DNA of 23,368 bases, taken from the IMG/VR virus record IMGVR_UViG_3300008266_000512, positions 1 to 23,368 of that record; one strand, 5' to 3'. A program made the translations under genes and the position numbers. Numbering within the stretch: the stretch's first letter is position 1; every line of letters begins with the position of its first letter. The notes below the pieces were generated by a model. It was not told the DNA's origin, ran no database searches, and saw only the letters and a list, made by a program, of their open reading frames with translations. The stretch is from a virus. Of this stretch, positions 21,608 to 23,368 are shown one piece after another.

Positions 21608-21617
21608 TGTTGGTTTA
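21608..21617 (-). promoter_or_regulatory. TAAACCAACA leader before the 78-aa gene
   Basis: The minus strand reads TAAACCAACA one base before the ATG at 21606. It differs by one base from the AAAACCAACA elements before the ATGs at 5678 and 2657. Confidence 0.35.
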
Positions 21618-21869
21618 TTCAGTTACTTCTTCATATGTAAGATCAAATATCTCAGGTTTACACGGATAGAACTCACCCTGTACTCCCTTTATGATATAAT
21701 CACCTACTGATGCAGTCATAGTACCTTCCAGTGTAGCTACGGCTAATACACGAGCACCATTCTTTTCATAGCTAAAACATGCTGTTGCAAAAGATAAAAT
21801 CTCAGTTACGTTATCACCCGTCCACTGCAGAGCCTCTATCTCTACAGGTTTCTTAACATATTTACGCAT
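21615..21869 (-). CDS. PGDYG-type small phage protein (84 aa)
   Basis: I choose the ATG at 21869, giving MRKYVKKPVEIEALQWTGDN. The second Met one codon earlier is also possible, and the longer reading adds an atypical tail. The start KKPVEIEAxQWTGDN, the middle ATLEGTMTASVGDYIIKGVQ and the end GEFYPCKPEIFDLTYEEV follow a widespread small phage family (PGDYG domain). Here the canonical P of PGDYG is replaced by V. Its function is not established. It overlaps the upstream gene by eight bases. Its product is cytosolic and globular by composition. Confidence 0.78.
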   Translation of the reverse strand: MRKYVKKPVEIEALQWTGDNVTEILSFATACFSYEKNGARVLAVATLEGTMTASVGDYIIKGVQGEFYPCKPEIFDLTYEEVTE

Positions 21870-22050
21870 CATACTGCTTAGGAGTTGGATCGTCATTACT
21901 AAGATTATCCATATCAGTAAGAATCTGCATCTTTACTTGTTCTAAAATACCTACCAGCATAAGTGGTGGAAACTTATTAGCACCACCTACCTGTATCTCT
22001 AATGAATCATTCTCGTTTAGTGCTACCTGCAATATTACTGTCTTTTCCAT
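21862..22050 (-). CDS. Small beta/alpha protein of unknown function (62 aa)
   Basis: The ATG at 22050 gives MEKTVILQVALNENDSLEIQ, preferred over an upstream TTG. The first half predicts two beta strands and the second a helix (LMLVGILEQVKMQILTDMDN) with a polar tail. It overlaps the PGDYG-type gene by eight bases. No family is recognised. Confidence 0.62.
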   Translation of the reverse strand: MEKTVILQVALNENDSLEIQVGGANKFPPLMLVGILEQVKMQILTDMDNLSNDDPTPKQYDA

Positions 22051-22071
22051 AAGCAAATATAAAATATTTAT

Positions 22072-22197
22072 CTAACAGTTACAACCTCTGGAATTAGATT
22101 TATTGTAAAGCCCTACTTTCTCTTTAAGTGTAAGCTTCTTTACAGCTTTAAGCTTTTTGATACTGTCAACATGTTTCTTAATGTCAAATCTTTTCAT
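22072..22197 (-). CDS. Very small basic protein ending in CNC (41 aa)
   Basis: Hand translation from the ATG at 22197 gives 41 residues: MKRFDIKKHVDSIKKLKAVK, a Lys/Leu helix, and a C-terminus SNSRGCNC. The amphipathic basic helix could bind nucleic acid or membrane. It lies just after a terminator hairpin with no obvious promoter of its own. The small size makes it less secure than its neighbours. Confidence 0.5.
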   Translation of the reverse strand: MKRFDIKKHVDSIKKLKAVKKLTLKEKVGLYNKSNSRGCNC

Positions 22198-22204
22198 AAG
22201 GCAA

Positions 22205-22240
22205 ATATAAAACAAAACTCCCAGTTGGTGCTGGGAGTTT
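22205..22240 (-). terminator. Rho-independent terminator with perfect 10-bp stem
   Basis: The arms AAACTCCCAG (22215-22224) and CTGGGAGTTT (22231-22240) pair perfectly around a six-base loop. On the minus strand a T-rich tail TGTTTTATATTT follows. It lies about 64 bases after the lipoprotein stop and ends that transcript. Confidence 0.82.
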
Positions 22241-22303
22241 CATCATAACCACTATGAACTTCAAATCATTTATGAAAGGAAAGCTTGTCAAATGTAAAAA
22301 AAA

Positions 22304-22465
22304 TTATTTGACAATTACATAACTACAGTATTTTTTTTGTGACTCTATATTAATCTTATGGATGTCATCTATATCAACATCACCATATGCATCACATTTA
22401 TGTGAACTTGTCTTACAAGATACCATTATAAAAACTATCCCCCCTATTAATCCTAACTTCCTCAT
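22304..22465 (-). CDS. Small lipoprotein with CDAYG motif (53 aa)
   Basis: Hand translation from the ATG at 22465 gives 53 residues. MRKLGLIGGIVFIMVSC is a short lipoprotein signal peptide with lipobox MVSC and C17. After it come KTSSHKCDAYG and an acidic segment (DVDIDDIHKIN). The CDAYG element after a Ser/Thr-rich linker is reminiscent of small lipoproteins in Bacteroidota and their phages. It would be exported and lipidated, possibly acting in superinfection exclusion, but that role is a guess. The start overlaps the stop of the upstream gene as ATGA. Confidence 0.65.
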   Translation of the reverse strand: MRKLGLIGGIVFIMVSCKTSSHKCDAYGDVDIDDIHKINIESQKKYCSYVIVK

Positions 22466-22602
22466 CTCCCCTGTGCGCGATACGCTTTTTTATAATTCTT
22501 ACTCGATTTAAGCTTAGACGTCTTTGTCTTAGCATGTACACCTGGTCGTGATACCTTCACCCTAAACAGCTTCTTACTAGATGCTTCTTTAACCTTTGCC
22601 AT
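22462..22602 (-). CDS. Tiny basic protein ending KNYKKAYRAQGR (46 aa)
   Basis: Hand translation from the ATG at 22602 gives 46 residues: MAKVKEASSKKLFRVKVSRP, then GVHAKTKTSKLKSSKNYKKA and YRAQGR. The KTSKLKxSKNYKKxYRxQGR end is a pattern I recall from small uncharacterised proteins of Bacteroidota phages. It is highly basic and probably binds nucleic acid. It has an upstream GAAAGGA that could serve as an SD-like site, unlike most genes here, and a promoter-like element just before that. The stop overlaps the lipoprotein start. Confidence 0.65.
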   Translation of the reverse strand: MAKVKEASSKKLFRVKVSRPGVHAKTKTSKLKSSKNYKKAYRAQGR

Positions 22603-22614
22603 AATATATCCTTT

Positions 22615-22632
22615 CTTATAATATACAAATTA
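22615..22632 (-). promoter_or_regulatory. Candidate promoter before the tiny basic protein
   Basis: The minus strand reads AATTTGTATATTATAAG, sharing TTTGTATATTA with the elements before the adhesion and lysis blocks. It overlaps the 3' end of the 208-aa gene and lies about 15-30 bases before the ATG at 22602. Confidence 0.4.
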
Positions 22633-23256
22633 TTCTTCAGTAAATTCAGTCATGTAGCTATAATCTGTCTGATACCCCATATCATTCTCTACAGAATAAA
22701 CATTCATATCAATTTTATAACCAGGATTTGACTCTATCCTGTTAAAGGTCCACGCCTTATCTGACCAGATAATCCTATTGTTAGGATAGATAAAGTAATT
22801 ACCATTGTCCATCTTAAACACATGCCCGCACTTATGCTCTGGCGTCTCAGAGAAATTAGTGTCTAACATATTACGATTCTCATGAGACCAATCAAGAGTA
22901 AACATATAAATACCTTGCCTCTTTACTCCAGTAATAGAAATAAGATCTGCTTGCTTACCCGCTAACCTCTCTCGTACATGTACATCTATATAAGAAGAAA
23001 AACAATCCCAGTACACATGCTCAGTAAGAGGTAACACCTCAGCATCCTTCTTCCAACAGAAAGCATGGATAGGCCTACGAGTCCAGTTGACACCATTCTC
23101 TAAGAATGCCTCAAAGAGAGGTACCCTCTTCTGTATAGAAGCAACCGCATGTACATCAGCTAAAGTAAACTCCCCATGACCCTTCTCATGGTTATACAAA
23201 AACTGATTCCTTATAAAACAAGTAATCGTAGGAACATTAGAATTAAGATATGCCAT
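22630..23256 (-). CDS. Conserved phage protein of unknown function (208 aa)
   Basis: I choose the ATG at 23256 (MAYLNSNVPTITCFIRNQFL) over a GTG at 23283, because NxPTITCxxR looks like a natural family start. Further landmarks are DVHAVASIQKRVPLFEAFLE, PIHAFCWKK, YWDCFSSYIDV, IYMFTLDWSHENRN, HKCGHVFKMDNGNYFIYPNN and RIIWSDKAWT. This order (PIHxFC, YWDCFS, FTLDW, PNNRIxWSD) resembles an uncharacterised protein family I recall from large marine phages. It is soluble and mixed alpha/beta, with several Cys and Trp. Codons ending in G (AAG, GAG, AGG) are more common here than in the head genes. The function is unknown. Confidence 0.75.
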   Translation of the reverse strand: MAYLNSNVPTITCFIRNQFLYNHEKGHGEFTLADVHAVASIQKRVPLFEAFLENGVNWTRRPIHAFCWKKDAEVLPLTEHVYWDCFSSYIDVHVRERLAGKQADLISITGVKRQGIYMFTLDWSHENRNMLDTNFSETPEHKCGHVFKMDNGNYFIYPNNRIIWSDKAWTFNRIESNPGYKIDMNVYSVENDMGYQTDYSYMTEFTEE

Positions 23257-23368
23257 ACCCCAAATATACGCCTTTTTAGACACACATTATGTAAGAGTGT
23301 AGGTCATGGGTATATGCATTTTTAGTGTATTAGAGTGTGGGTGGGGGCCCTACAGCAGCCAGCCCCGC
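23257..23368. other. Right-edge non-coding stretch with GC-rich end
   Basis: I see no gene in these 112 bases apart from the possible GTG extension of the 208-aa gene. The first ~80 bases have ordinary AT-rich composition, whereas 22 of the last 28 bases (23341-23368) are G or C, unlike the rest of the window. It could be an assembly edge, a terminal feature or the beginning of a different region. Confidence 0.4.

Noticed and set aside
21862-22056. Start two codons earlier at TTG for the 62-aa gene
   Set aside because: An ATG lies two codons downstream at 22050 and gives a normal MEKTVILQ start. A TTG start is not needed.
22241-22303. Possible small RNA or extra gene between the lipoprotein stop and its terminator
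   Set aside because: No open frame of useful length and no structure beyond the terminator itself. It is treated as a 3' untranslated region.

Overview
This window is a late-gene segment of a tailed double-stranded DNA phage, most likely infecting Bacteroidota. Every supportable gene lies on the minus strand, so the region reads right to left. The DNA is AT-rich. Gene starts have A-rich leaders, often with the string AACCAACA, instead of clear Shine-Dalgarno sites, which is typical of Bacteroidota translation. Some promoters show a TAnnTTTG-like element. The head gene order is packaging genes, terminase, portal, scaffold-like protein, major capsid protein. With a HU/IHF-like gene nearby, this recalls crAss-like and other large Bacteroidota phages, but I cannot fix the family without searches.

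Layout, in the direction of transcription. (1) 23256-21370: an accessory block holding a conserved unknown 208-aa protein, a tiny basic protein, a small lipoprotein, a terminator, three small genes including a PGDYG-type protein, and a helical protein that may be an Acb2-like anti-CBASS factor. It ends in a terminator. (2) 21247-15554: an adhesion cassette of eight genes encoding beta-rich, Gly/Thr/Ser-rich fibre or tip proteins. Two of them share an N-terminal module starting MWNNISN. (3) 15498-13700: a lysis cassette of holin, spanin-like lipoprotein with a C-terminal membrane segment, and NlpC/P60-type endolysin, then two 52-aa proteins and a terminator. (4) 13589-8559: a packaging block of small regulatory or structural proteins (winged-helix-like, HU/IHF-like, zinc-ribbon), a PD-(D/E)XK nuclease, a possible small terminase and TerL. 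(5) 8559-1644: portal, scaffold-like protein, major capsid protein and a 337-aa head protein. (6) 1607-1: a dense run of very small, mostly lysine-rich proteins with overlapping stops and starts, one of which looks frameshifted.

Transcription seems to be divided by three hairpin terminators (about 22205-22240, 21310-21343 and 13651-13679), a strong hairpin after the capsid gene, and a recurring promoter-like motif (core GTATATTA on the minus strand) ahead of the adhesion, lysis, packaging and basic-protein blocks. Several genes and regulatory sites were found by translating the sequence by hand: nine coding regions too short for routine ORF calling, plus corrected starts for four others. No tRNA, CRISPR array, insertion sequence or integrase was seen. 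The least explained parts are the cluster of basic microproteins, the exchangeable adhesin cassette and the shared regulatory motifs.
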